Shown here: one piece after another, positions 48,115 through 56,141 of the stretch | How the letters are laid out: each line of letters starts with the position of its first letter | Numbering within the stretch: the first letter of the stretch is position 1 | DNA from: Candidatus Hydrogenisulfobacillus filiaventi | GTDB lineage: Bacteria > Bacillota > Sulfobacillia > Sulfobacillales > R501 | Length of the DNA stretch: 64,000 bases | Assembly: GCA_902809825.1 (NCBI GenBank) | Contig: LR778114.1 | Span: 930,001-994,000, forward strand | Direction of reading: 5' to 3' | The notes under the pieces: generated by a model | What the model saw: only the letters and a program-made list of their open reading frames with translations | Told to the model about the DNA's origin: nothing | The model's database searches: none | Translations under genes and position numbers: made by a program

Positions 48115-50241
48115 ATGGCGGTGGTCGAGGTGGTGGTGGAGCGTGCGGTCGAGGCCCTGGACCGCACGCTTAGTTATGAAGCGGGCAACCTGACGGTGGA
48201 GCCGGGCATGCGGGTCCTCGTGCCCCTGGGCCGGCAGCGGGCCACCGGTATCGTGGTGGCCCGGGACACGGCGGCGCCGCCACGGCCGCTGAAGGCGGTG
48301 CTGGCCGTGCTGGACGACCGGCCGCTGCTGACCCCGGCCCTGCTGGACCTGGCCCGCTGGATGACCGGCCGTTACCGTTGCTATTGGCCGCAGGCCCTGG
48401 CCGCCATGGTGCCGGGGGCCGTGCGGCGGGGGGTGCGGCCGGCGCCCGAGGATCCGCCTCTGCTGGCGGCGGGAGCGGAGCCGCGGGGCCCGGTCCGCGC
48501 CCGCATCTGGACCCTGGCCCGGGAGACCCCCGGCCTGACCCTCAGCGAACTGGCCCGGCGGGCGGGGGTCCAGCCGGCCGTGGTGCGCCGGCTGTGGAAG
48601 GCCGGCGGATTGGCGGAGGCGGATGCCCCGGCCCCGGATCCGCCGCCGCTCCTCACCCCTGCCCAGGAGGCGGCGCTGGAAGCGGCCCGGGCGGCCGGCC
48701 GCCGGCCCCTGCTGCTGGAAGGAGTTACCGGGTCGGGCAAGACCGAGGTCTACTTCGCGCTGATGGCCGATGCCCTGGCCGCGGGCCGCCAGGCCCTGCT
48801 GCTGGTGCCGGAGATTGCGCTTACCCCGCAGACGGTGGAACGGGTACGGAGCCGCTTCGGACCGCGGGTGGGGATCTGGCATTCCGCCTTGAGCGACGGG
48901 GAGCGGGTGCGCACCTGGAACGGGGTGCGGGACGGGAGCATCCCGGTGGTGGTGGGCGCCCGCTCGGCTGTCTTCCTGCCCTTCGCGCGGCTGGGGATCA
49001 TCGTGCTGGATGAGGAGCACGAGAGCACCTACAAGCAGGACGACCATCCCCGGTATCATACCCGGGAGGTGGCCGAGCAGCGGGCCGGGTTGGAAGGAGC
49101 CCGGCTGGTGCTGGGCAGTGCCACCCCTTCGGTGGAGACCGCCTGGCGGGCCCGCCAGGGGGCTATGGTCCGGGCACGGCTGCCGGCGCGCTATCACGGC
49201 CGGCCGCTGCCTCCGGTCACTGTGGTCGACATGCGGGCTGAGCTGGCCGCGGGCAACCGCTCCATGTTCTCCCGCTATCTGCTGGACGGGATCAGCCGTC
49301 GGCTGGAGCAGGGGGAGCAGGTGGTCCTCTTCCTGAACCGTCGCGGGTTCGCCTCCTTCTATCTCTGCCGGGACTGCGGCCGGGCGGTAACCTGCCCTCA
49401 CTGCGCCGTCACTCTCACCTATCACGCCAGTCCGTCCGCCCTGCGCTGCCATTACTGCTTTCACAGCGAGCCGGTGCCGGCGGTGTGCCCCCACTGCGGG
49501 AGCCGGCGCATCCGGCATTTCGGGGTGGGGACGGAACAGGTGGAGGAAGCGGTCGCCCGTCTGTGGCCTCAGGCGCGGGTGTTGCGTGCCGACCGGGATA
49601 CGGTGGGGACCCGCTCCCAGTACGAGGCGTTGTATTACCGCTTCCTGCACGGGGAGGCCGACATCCTGGTGGGGACCCAGATGATCGCCAAGGGGATGGA
49701 CTGGCCGGGGGTGACCCTGGTGGGGGCGGTGGCAGCGGATGTGGGTCTGAACCTGCCGGATTTCCGGGCGGCCGAGCGCTCCTTTCAGCTGCTGGTTCAG
49801 GCGGCCGGGCGGGCCGGCCGGGGGGACCGGCCGGGCGAGGTGGTGATCCAGACCTATAATCCCGGCCATTATGCCATTGAGGCGGCCGCCCGTTACGACT
49901 ATGAGGGGTTTCTGGAGCAGGAAATCGGCTTCCGCCGGGAATTGGGCTATCCCCCGTTCGGCTGTCTCTGGCTGGTGGAGCTGCGGGGGCCGGACGCGGC
50001 GGCGGTGGCCGGCGCGGCCCAGCGGCTGGCGGAGGCGCTGCGGGCCCAGGCACCCGGCGTCACCGTGCGCGGACCGGCTCCGGCCCCCATTCCCCGTCTG
50101 CGCGGGGCGTGGCGGCAGCACCTGCTGCTGGCGGCGCCGGACCCGGGCCGGCTGGAGGCGGCCGGGGTCATCCTGGCTGCCCAGGTTCCGAACCCGCCGG
50201 TGGAGATGGCGGTGACCGTGGATCCGTATCACATGTTGTGA
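48115..50241 (+). CDS. priA: Primosomal protein N' (replication-restart helicase)
   Basis: A 708-residue PriA that reloads the replisome at stalled forks. The 3'-DNA-binding domain is N-terminal. The Walker A GVTGSGKTEVY is near residue 202, and DEEH near residue 302. The zinc-binding insertion holds the pairs CRDC, CPHC, CHYC and CPHC (residues about 420-465), all eight cysteines intact. Motif VI appears as QAAGRAGRGDRPG. It is the last gene of the remA operon. Confidence 0.95.
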   Translation: MAVVEVVVERAVEALDRTLSYEAGNLTVEPGMRVLVPLGRQRATGIVVARDTAAPPRPLKAVLAVLDDRPLLTPALLDLARWMTGRYRCYWPQALAAMVPGAVRRGVRPAPEDPPLLAAGAEPRGPVRARIWTLARETPGLTLSELARRAGVQPAVVRRLWKAGGLAEADAPAPDPPPLLTPAQEAALEAARAAGRRPLLLEGVTGSGKTEVYFALMADALAAGRQALLLVPEIALTPQTVERVRSRFGPRVGIWHSALSDGERVRTWNGVRDGSIPVVVGARSAVFLPFARLGIIVLDEEHESTYKQDDHPRYHTREVAEQRAGLEGARLVLGSATPSVETAWRARQGAMVRARLPARYHGRPLPPVTVVDMRAELAAGNRSMFSRYLLDGISRRLEQGEQVVLFLNRRGFASFYLCRDCGRAVTCPHCAVTLTYHASPSALRCHYCFHSEPVPAVCPHCGSRRIRHFGVGTEQVEEAVARLWPQARVLRADRDTVGTRSQYEALYYRFLHGEADILVGTQMIAKGMDWPGVTLVGAVAADVGLNLPDFRAAERSFQLLVQAAGRAGRGDRPGEVVIQTYNPGHYAIEAAARYDYEGFLEQEIGFRRELGYPPFGCLWLVELRGPDAAAVAGAAQRLAEALRAQAPGVTVRGPAPAPIPRLRGAWRQHLLLAAPDPGRLEAAGVILAAQVPNPPVEMAVTVDPYHML

Positions 50242-50250
50242 GGACCAGGG

Positions 50251-50288
50251 AAAAACCGCAGGAGGTGCCCCGGGGGCACCTCCTGCGG
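50251..50288 (-). terminator. Intrinsic terminator of the coat F gene
   Basis: A perfect 14- to 16-bp stem (50256-50271 with 50273-50288) is followed on the minus strand by TTTTT (50251-50255), 19 bases after the coat gene stop. On the plus strand the same hairpin lies 15 bases after priA without a T-run and may also slow that transcript. Confidence 0.85.
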
Positions 50289-50306
50289 GGAGACGGCGGC
50301 GGGGCG

Positions 50307-50876
50307 TCAGGCCTGCCACTGGGCGCCGTGCACGTCCTGGGGCATGCGGTGGGTCTCCAGCAGCCAACGCTCCGGGTTTTCACCGACCTTGTACTGCGGG
50401 TACCAGCCCTGCGACTCCATGAACTTATAGACCTTAAAGGAGAAGTCGAGCTCGCGGCGGCTCAACTCGGCCAGGGTGCGGCGCAGGCTTTGGTGTCCCA
50501 TCTCGGTGGCCGACCAGATGTCGCGCACCGCCATGGACTTGCTGGCCGATAGCATGTCGGTGGCGATGGCCCGGTCGGAGAAGCGGCCGCTCGGCCGGGG
50601 CTGCAGGGGGTGCGGGCCGCTTTGGGCACCGCCGGCGATGCGCATCCGGGTGGCTTCCGTCCAGCCATGCTCGGCATTGGGGAAAAGGCTGCCCCAGTCC
50701 GCCATTTCCCGCAGCTCCTGGTAGTCCTGTTCGCTTTCCCGCAGCTTCTCCTGGATGAGCTGTCGCAGTTCCGGGTGCTGGGCCTCGTCGGCGTAAGCCG
50801 CCAGCTTCTCAATGTTGACGGCCAGGTCCTGCAGGATCTCGTGAAGGCCTTCGGCCTCGATCACGCTCAGCTTCAC
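50307..50876 (-). CDS. Coat F-type spore coat protein
   Basis: A 189-residue helical ferritin-like protein. RAIATDMLSASKSMAVRDIWSA-like and LDFSFKVYKFMESQGWYPQY match the CotF domain of spore coat proteins. A second four-helix half at residues 5-60 carries ELRQLIQEKLRE. The start is GTG 50876, eight bases after AGGAGG. It is a solo gene with its own terminator, expected in the mother cell late in sporulation. Confidence 0.82.
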   Translation of the reverse strand: MKLSVIEAEGLHEILQDLAVNIEKLAAYADEAQHPELRQLIQEKLRESEQDYQELREMADWGSLFPNAEHGWTEATRMRIAGGAQSGPHPLQPRPSGRFSDRAIATDMLSASKSMAVRDIWSATEMGHQSLRRTLAELSRRELDFSFKVYKFMESQGWYPQYKVGENPERWLLETHRMPQDVHGAQWQA

Positions 50877-51207
50877 GACCGCATCCTCCTGTTGGTTGAA
50901 GGTATGGGCAGCGACTGCCCGATGGCTAGCGTGCCATTCGCCCCCTTGGCTATACGGGGGGCCCGTCGTTCCTGCCTGCAGCCATGCCGCGCTGTCCAGG
51001 GGAGCGGAAGGCGACGCGGGCTGGGAAAGGTGCGGGCTTTTTCCCCCGCGGCCGGGGCTGCGGGCCGTGTTCCGGCTCCTCCACCGGCGGCCAACCGGCC
51101 GAGGACGGCCGGGGTTCCGGTCCGGTCGCCAGGGGTTGATGCAGGAAGGTCTTTGTTGCCGCGTTGGAGGCCCCGCGGCCATCCGGCCGGGCTCCCGGGT
51201 ACAAGGG
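50877..51207. other. Gap of about 330 bases without a recognisable gene
   Basis: The only structure I see is the coat gene's ribosome site and a small GGCAG-CGA-CTGCC hairpin near 50906-50918. Reading frames crossing it on both strands are low-complexity Arg/Pro/Gly and look like shadows. Confidence 0.5.
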
Positions 51208-51543
51208 TTAGACCTTGGCCGTGATAACCGCTTGCGGGTGTCCGGGCCATGGTACTGGCCACCGTATCTTCCAGCGTACCTCTGCGTGTACGGCCGGCTC
51301 CCGCCGCCATCCATGACGCTGCATTGCCACGTGGTAGTGCTGTACGGTCAGGCACGTCCCCGGGGGGAGATCGGCCCGTAGGGCCCCCAGGAAGCGATCC
51401 ATCCGCGTGGCCGGGGGAGCGCGGTCGGCCACCCAGGCTGCATTAACGGCCGCAGCCTCCAGGCGGTCCGAGCCGGCCAGCCAGGCGCCGGTATCCAGGG
51501 ATACGGGCCATAGGCCGGCTAGCATTGCGGCGACCAGCGCCAT
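51208..51543 (-). CDS. Small exported protein, end of Flp/TadE-like cluster
   Basis: A 111-residue protein whose N-terminal MALVAAMLAGLWPVSL forms a membrane segment or signal anchor. The rest is globular with WRREPAVHAEVRWKIRWPVP. Its ATG at 51543 lies 25 bases inside the end of the TadE-like gene, so it is probably coupled. It may be another minor pilin or TadE/G-like factor. No family was recognised. The frame stays open upstream to 51909, but that part is a shadow of the TadE-like gene. Confidence 0.5.
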   Translation of the reverse strand: MALVAAMLAGLWPVSLDTGAWLAGSDRLEAAAVNAAWVADRAPPATRMDRFLGALRADLPPGTCLTVQHYHVAMQRHGWRREPAVHAEVRWKIRWPVPWPGHPQAVITAKV

Positions 51544-51911
51544 CCAGAGGGCAGCTGAGCCCCGGCGGTGGCCGGTACGCCGGCCCGGGTCTGCCGTATG
51601 CGGACGGGCGGCAGGCCGGAGCGGCCGGGGAGTAGGAAGGCGACGGTGATGCGGTCCGCGATGCCGCGCTGCAAAACGATGACGGGGTCGGACACGCTGA
51701 GGCCGTCCTGGCTTAGAGTGGCCACCGCCACCGAGCGGGCGGTGGCGGCAGGCTGGCCCGATAGCCAGACGTCGAGGCCGGCCTGCGCGGCCTGACCGGC
51801 CACCAGATTGGCCCAGATGACGACGTACAGGTAGATGCTGGCCAGGGTGGTGAAGGTGAGTACCGGCAAGGCGAGGAGGATCTCCAGGAAAGCGTTGCCG
51901 GCTTTCCATAC
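51519..51911 (-). CDS. TadE-like pilus assembly protein, start codon missing
   Basis: The frame encodes a TadE-like protein: KAGNAFLEILLALPVLTFT is a typical N-terminal membrane segment with a Glu five residues before the hydrophobic core. About 100 outward-facing residues follow. A good AAGGAGG at 51919-51926 is placed to start at 51911, but the codon there is GTA. The nearest ATG (51909) is in another frame. In-frame ATGs at 51986 and 51974 lie inside the upstream flp gene. A mutated start, a frameshift, or a start within flp are all possible. Confidence 0.5.
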   Translation of the reverse strand, partial: VWKAGNAFLEILLALPVLTFTTLASIYLYVVIWANLVAGQAAQAGLDVWLSGQPAATARSVAVATLSQDGLSVSDPVIVLQRGIADRITVAFLLPGRSGLPPVRIRQTRAGVPATAGAQLPSGWRWSPQC

Positions 51912-51930
51912 CCGTGTTCCTCCTTCAATC

Positions 51931-52122
51931 CTAAGGGATGGCGTTGAGGTTCTGGGTAATCTGATTGAAGGCATTGGTAAGCGCATTACGCAGCCCCTCG
52001 ATGGGGACAATCATCGCCAGAACGACGATGATGATCCAAATGCCGTTTTCGATAAAGACGTTGCCATCCCGGCGGGATATCCACCACGCGGCGCGGGATA
52101 CCGATTGCTTAATAGTCTGCAT
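51931..52122 (-). CDS. Flp-type pilin-like small membrane protein
   Basis: A 63-residue protein with AAWWISRRDGNVFIENGIWIII-like N-terminus (from residue 11): a basic stretch, then Gly-Asn-x-x-x-Glu and a 20-residue hydrophobic helix. Flp pilins and related minor pilins have this shape. The ATG at 52122 is preceded by GGAAGGAGG. It is the first gene of a three-gene cluster, but no TadA/CpaF ATPase or prepilin peptidase is in the window. The assembly machine must be elsewhere if it exists. Confidence 0.55.
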   Translation of the reverse strand: MQTIKQSVSRAAWWISRRDGNVFIENGIWIIIVVLAMIVPIEGLRNALTNAFNQITQNLNAIP

Positions 52123-52615
52123 CGGTTTCCTCCTTCCTGGCGCATCGCTTCCGGATGCGTCGGAGGAATCATATCCGGCTGGGATGGGGGAAAACCTGTG
52201 CAGTTGAATCTTTTAGGGGTCACGAACCGACACCAGCAGAGAGCGGCCCGGACAGTTCCCTGCCCGGGCCGCAAGTCGGAAGGCTGCCAGGTGGCCGGAG
52301 GCAGGGATCCCAGTTGGTGATCCCCCCGGAGTGCAGGGATGAACGGGCGATGGCGACCACCCGCAACACGGCTCGTGGGCCCGTGCCGGGTAATCGGATA
52401 CGCCGACGCCGGGAACCACGATCCGGCGCGGGCCCGCGCCCGGCTAACAGGCTTAGGGGAGCATCGCGGCCCGGTATGCACCTCGTCCCATTGCGGTGAG
52501 TCTCCTTAAGCCTTGGGCACGTGGAACGCAATAACCCCCGGCCGGGCGTGAGCCCGGCCGACCCGGAAGGCCCCCATTGGGCCACCCAGCGCGGCGATGC
52601 TCACCGCCAATCCGC
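52123..52615. other. Gap of about 490 bases upstream of the flp-like gene
   Basis: No credible gene. GCGGCCCGG (52243-52251) pairs with 52264-52272 in a 9-bp GC stem. The segments 52405-52470 are also strongly self-complementary. The AT-richer stretch near 52196-52220 may hold the flp promoter on the minus strand. At the right end the cydB remnant begins without its first 50 or so codons. Confidence 0.4.
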
Positions 52616-53499
52616 CCTCCAGGACAACGCCATCGGGCCGGTGTGGGACGCTAACGAGGTGTGGCTCATTGTGGCCGGAGGGGCCATGTTCGCGGTCTTC
52701 CCGCAGTGGTATGCCACCCTCTTCAGCGGTTTCTACCTGGCCCTGTTCGGACTTTTAGTGGCCCTCATCGTGCGGGGGGTCGGGATCGGGTTCCGCAGCA
52801 AGGACGAGCGGCCCGGCTGGCGGCAGCTCTGGGACTGGCTCTTCTTCTTCAGCAGCCTGGTGCCGGCGGTGGTGTGGGGGGTGGCCCTGACCGACCTGGT
52901 GCAGGGGCTGCCCATCGACGGGCACATGAACTACGTGGGCAGCTTCCTTGACCTCTTCACCCCTTTCTCCCTGGTGGGGGGGCGTCTTCTCCGGGCTCCT
53001 CTTCGCCCTCCACGGCGCTCTCTTCCTGGCCCTCAAGACCGGGGAGCCCCTGGCCTCCCGCGCCCTGGGCGCGGGCCGGCGCCTGGCCCCCCTCACGGTG
53101 CTGGCGGGGGCGGTGTACGCGCTGATGGGCTACCTGGTGGTACCGGTGCTCCACCGGCTGGGGCCCGACCCTGGCTCCATCCCCATCCTGGCGGCGTTGA
53201 GCCTCTTGGGGGTGTGGGCGCTGGCCCGGCAGGAACGCCCCGGCTGGGCCTTCGCTGCCAACGGGCTTACCATCGTGCTCTCGACCTTGACCATCTTCGT
53301 GCTGCTGTATCCGCGGGTGATGGTCTCGAGCCTCAACCCCGCTAGGAGCCTCACCATCACCAACGCTGCCTCCAATCCCTATTCCCTGAAGGTGATGTCC
53401 ATCGTGGCCGTGGTCCTGGTCCCCCTCGTGCTGGCCTACCAGGCCTGGACCTATTGGATGTTCCGTCGCCGGGTGCGGCCGGATGAACTCCACTACTGA
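52616..53499 (+). pseudogene. cydB: cydB remnant (cytochrome bd oxidase subunit II)
   Basis: The first recognisable codons read IGPVWDANEVWLIVAGG, normally about 50 residues into CydB, so the N-terminus is missing. The frame then encodes AVFPQWYATLFSGFYLALFG and further helices. At 52974-52982 a run of seven G shifts the frame: the text LFTPFSLVGG in one frame continues as VFSGLLFALHGALF in the next. Removing one G restores a continuous protein to ELHY at 53499. No cydA is adjacent. The gene cannot make a complete subunit as read. The homopolymer could be a consensus error, but the missing start could not. Confidence 0.85.
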
Positions 53500-53507
53500 T
53501 CCCCTGG

Positions 53508-53541
53508 GCAGGCGACCCCGCGCGGCGCCTGCCGCTTGTTC
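53508..53541 (+). terminator. Probable terminator after cydB
   Basis: GGCAGGCG at 53508-53515 pairs with CGCCTGCC at 53525-53532, followed by GCTTGTTCC. The T-tract is poor. Confidence 0.45.
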
Positions 53542-53579
53542 CCGCGATAGCGGGCGCCGGGGGCCGCCCGCTCTGTCCG

Positions 53580-54395
53580 TTAGCCGCCGGCAGGCGGGCG
53601 TAGCGAGAGCCCCTGACCCCAGTCGTAATAGCGGGCGGTTTCATGGATCTGGTAGGGCTGCCCTGCCGCCGCCGCCGCATATTCGGTCAGCTGCACCTCC
53701 CGCGGGCGGTCATGGGCGGTGCCGATCCAAATCCGGAAGCGGATGCGCTGGATGACCTGTCCGGAGGCGCTCGCGGCCTGTCCCGCAGCCCACCGCTCCA
53801 TCAGGTTCACCCCCGCCTGGTTGAGGGTCGCCACGATGCCGGTGGTGGGATGCCCGTCGATGAGACGGCCCGGGATGGCGTGGATGTCCGTGTAGTAGGG
53901 CAACAGGTCGGTGAGCGGGATGGGGGGCTTCAGCGTCAGCGTCATTTCATGCCAGCCGACGCCGGGCGGGGCCGATTCCCCCCACACATGGTTGCCGATG
54001 GCGATAAAACGGGAGGTCACGGGTACGGCATGGGCCCCGGACCCGGAGCTGAAGGTCCCCTGGTCGGTGCCTTCGGCTTCCTGATTCTGAAAGTCGAAGG
54101 CCCAGGTCCCCTTCAGGTCCATGGTGTGATTGGAGGTGGTGAGCGTGTAGGCGATGTGCGCCGGTTCCTGGGCGGCAATCCGGGCCGAGCGGGTCAGAAT
54201 CGAGGTCATGACGGGTACCGGAAGCCCGGGAGGAGGGTTGGCCGTGCGGGTGCCGGATGCCGGCTGGGCGGGGGATTTGCCGGCGGAAGCGGCGGGCTTG
54301 GCGGCCGGTGCCGTCCCGCAGGCCGGCAGCGTCGCCGTGAGGACCGTCGCGGCCCCCAGCGATGCCATGAGTGGTGTCCGCGCAGGGAACCTCAT
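53580..54395 (-). CDS. Lipoprotein of unknown function
   Basis: A 271-residue lipoprotein. The signal peptide ends in the lipobox LPAC near residue 26. Next come an Ala/Pro-rich linker and a beta-rich domain from about residue 65 with repeated hydrophobic strands. The fold outline resembles LppX/LolA-like lipid carriers, which I cannot confirm. ATG 54395 follows AAAGGGGG by nine bases. The frame is intact, in contrast to most of its neighbours on both sides. Confidence 0.65.
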   Translation of the reverse strand: MRFPARTPLMASLGAATVLTATLPACGTAPAAKPAASAGKSPAQPASGTRTANPPPGLPVPVMTSILTRSARIAAQEPAHIAYTLTTSNHTMDLKGTWAFDFQNQEAEGTDQGTFSSGSGAHAVPVTSRFIAIGNHVWGESAPPGVGWHEMTLTLKPPIPLTDLLPYYTDIHAIPGRLIDGHPTTGIVATLNQAGVNLMERWAAGQAASASGQVIQRIRFRIWIGTAHDRPREVQLTEYAAAAAGQPYQIHETARYYDWGQGLSLRPPAGG

Positions 54396-54734
54396 CCGTT
54401 GTGCCCCCTTTCGGGTGGGCGTGTCCCATTTGGACATGCCTGCATGCGGACATCTTACCGTAAGCCGGGACGGAATCCTGTCGAAACGTTCTAATCCAGG
54501 CGGCCCTGGCGGGCCCCGGGAGGCGGGTCCGGCTGCCGGGAAGCGGGCTCCTAAAAGCCGCGCCGGGGGTCGTTGACCAGGTCCAGGGCGCCGCACTGCG
54601 GGCAGACGAAGACGGCTGCCGGCGGCCGTGTGCCGCCGGTCCCCATTCCTTCGGCGTTGGCGGCTCCGGCTCCTGCCGGCGGGGGAACGCCTGCGGACCG
54701 AGTCAACCGGCGGCGCCGCGGGAGCGGGGGCGTC
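54396..54734. other. Gap of about 340 bases with a possible zinc-ribbon mini-ORF
   Basis: On the minus strand 54551-54646 could encode 31 residues ending VFVCPQCGALDLVNDPRRGF, with one CPxCG pair. There is no proper ribosome site, so I do not call it a gene. The lipoprotein promoter is expected near 54430-54490, where the sequence is somewhat AT-richer. Confidence 0.35.
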
Positions 54735-55922
54735 AAGGCATGAGGGGGAGGTTCCCGCCCCGGGCCAGGTACGTGATGACGAAGAGGTCCTTGGCCCAGG
54801 CCACCGGCCGGCCCACCCAGGCGACTCCCTTCAGGGACCGCCCGCCGGCGCCTGGGGCCACGTAATCCAGCACCGCCCGCCCGTCCCCGGTCTCGATGGC
54901 CCAGAGGGACCAGGGGCGGTAGGGCGGGGCGGCGGGCGGCGGCGGCGATCGGCCTAGAGGCGGTCCACCGCCACCCGCGCCTGGACCAGGGCCTGGTGGC
55001 CGTTTTTGGGTACGGTGAGGCGTCCGGCGTCCCCGATGGCGAAGATGAAGCGCCACTCCGGGTGGCGGAGCCAGCCGTGGGTGGGGATCCACCCGTAGCC
55101 GTCGTCGAGGCCGCTGTCGCGGGCCAGGCGCGACCCGGCGTAGGGCGGCATCCAGATGCTGAGGTCAAAGGGGATCTCCCCGTCCTCCAGGAGGATGCGG
55201 CCGGGTTTCACCCGCCGGTAGCGGGCATTTACGGTGAATGCGATGCCGCGTTGCTGAAGGAGGGCGGCCAAACGCCGGCGCCCGGCGGGTCCGGCCCCCT
55301 CCGCGCCCACCGGGGCGGGGGTGACGATGCGGATGGAACGGCCCTGGCGCTGGCGGCGCCGGCGCCGGGAGCCGTCCCACAGGAGAGCGGCTTCGAAGAG
55401 GGGCATGTCGAAGCCCGCGGCGAGATGGGGCGCGGCGGGATCGCCCAGCCAGGGACCTGCGGCCAGCACCAGCCGCTGGGGCGGGGTGCCCTGGACGGCG
55501 GTGGCAGTGTGGCGGGCCAGATGCGCTTCGCACAGGCCGCCCAGCTCCGGGCCGAGGCCGGAGGTGGCGTCCCAGGCGTGCTCCACCCCCGGGGCCAGGA
55601 ACAGGACATCAAAGGGCAGCGGGCGCCCGGCCGCCAGTTCCAGGCGGCGGTTCCGGGCGTCGACGCGCACCGCGGTGTCATGTACCCATCGGGCCCGGTA
55701 CCGCCGTTGCACCGCCTGCCGGGTATCCAGCATCAGGTGATCCACGAAACCGGGCGAGCGATCAAGGGCATGCACCAGTTCGGGCCGGAAGACCCCGTCC
55801 TGCCAGCGTTCCACTACCGTGACGTCGAGCTCCCCGCGCCAAAAGCGGCGGTTCAGCCAGTAGAGGCCCGCGAGGCCCCCGATGCGGGCGCCGACTGTGA
55901 CCACCCTGTCCGGGGCTGCCAC
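54733..55922 (-). pseudogene. Frameshifted SQR/NDH-2-like flavoprotein
   Basis: The first 322 residues (55922 to 54954) follow a sulfide:quinone-reductase or NDH-2 type enzyme: an FAD domain, VLFLAPGVEHAWDA, and FAIGDAGRLTVPKNGHQALVQA near the end. A TAG stops the frame at 54954. The missing C-terminal region continues in another frame (PYRPWSLWAIETGDGRA to LFVITYLARGG) down to 54733, as in SQR proteins. One inserted base would rejoin them. The dinucleotide fold also reads VTVGARIGGL, with Arg in place of the second Gly of GxGxxG. Both signs indicate decay. Confidence 0.8.
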
Positions 55923-55989
55923 CCGGGATGCCCCCTCGCCGTTTTGCCTTCAGCATGCGTGGGGGAGGCTGCCCCCATACCTGCATCCG

Positions 55990-56135
55990 GATAAAACTAT
56001 GTTGTAGTGAAGTTCGAAAAAAGTTTATTACACCATATATAATAAGTCGACAAAATAAAATTTAGGTCACGGCTTCAGTTCATTTTTATCTTCATCAAGT
56101 CAACTAGGAATACAATCAGAGCAAGAGTCGTCCTG
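55990..56135 (+). promoter_or_regulatory. AT-rich islet with TATAAT box
   Basis: About 140 bases with mostly A and T sit between two GC-rich broken genes. A perfect TATAAT lies at 56038-56043, with only a weak -35 (TTCGAA at 56013-56018, 19-base spacing). It probably drove the acyl-CoA-synthetase-like gene that starts at 56142. Confidence 0.5.
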
Positions 56136-56141
56136 CTGGAG

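Noticed and set aside
47428-50367. A 979-codon open frame opposite coaBC and priA
   Set aside because: It is a shadow caused by high GC; the sequence is low-complexity Gly/Pro/Arg/His and the plus-strand genes are clear.
52123-52520. A c-di-GMP (GEMM) riboswitch upstream of the flp-like gene on the minus strand
   Set aside because: Fragments such as TGCACTCCGG and GCCTCCGGCC occur but in the wrong order, and the rest of the consensus is missing.
54551-54646. A 31-residue zinc-ribbon mini-gene
   Set aside because: Only one CPxCG pair and no properly spaced ribosome site; listed only within the gap description.
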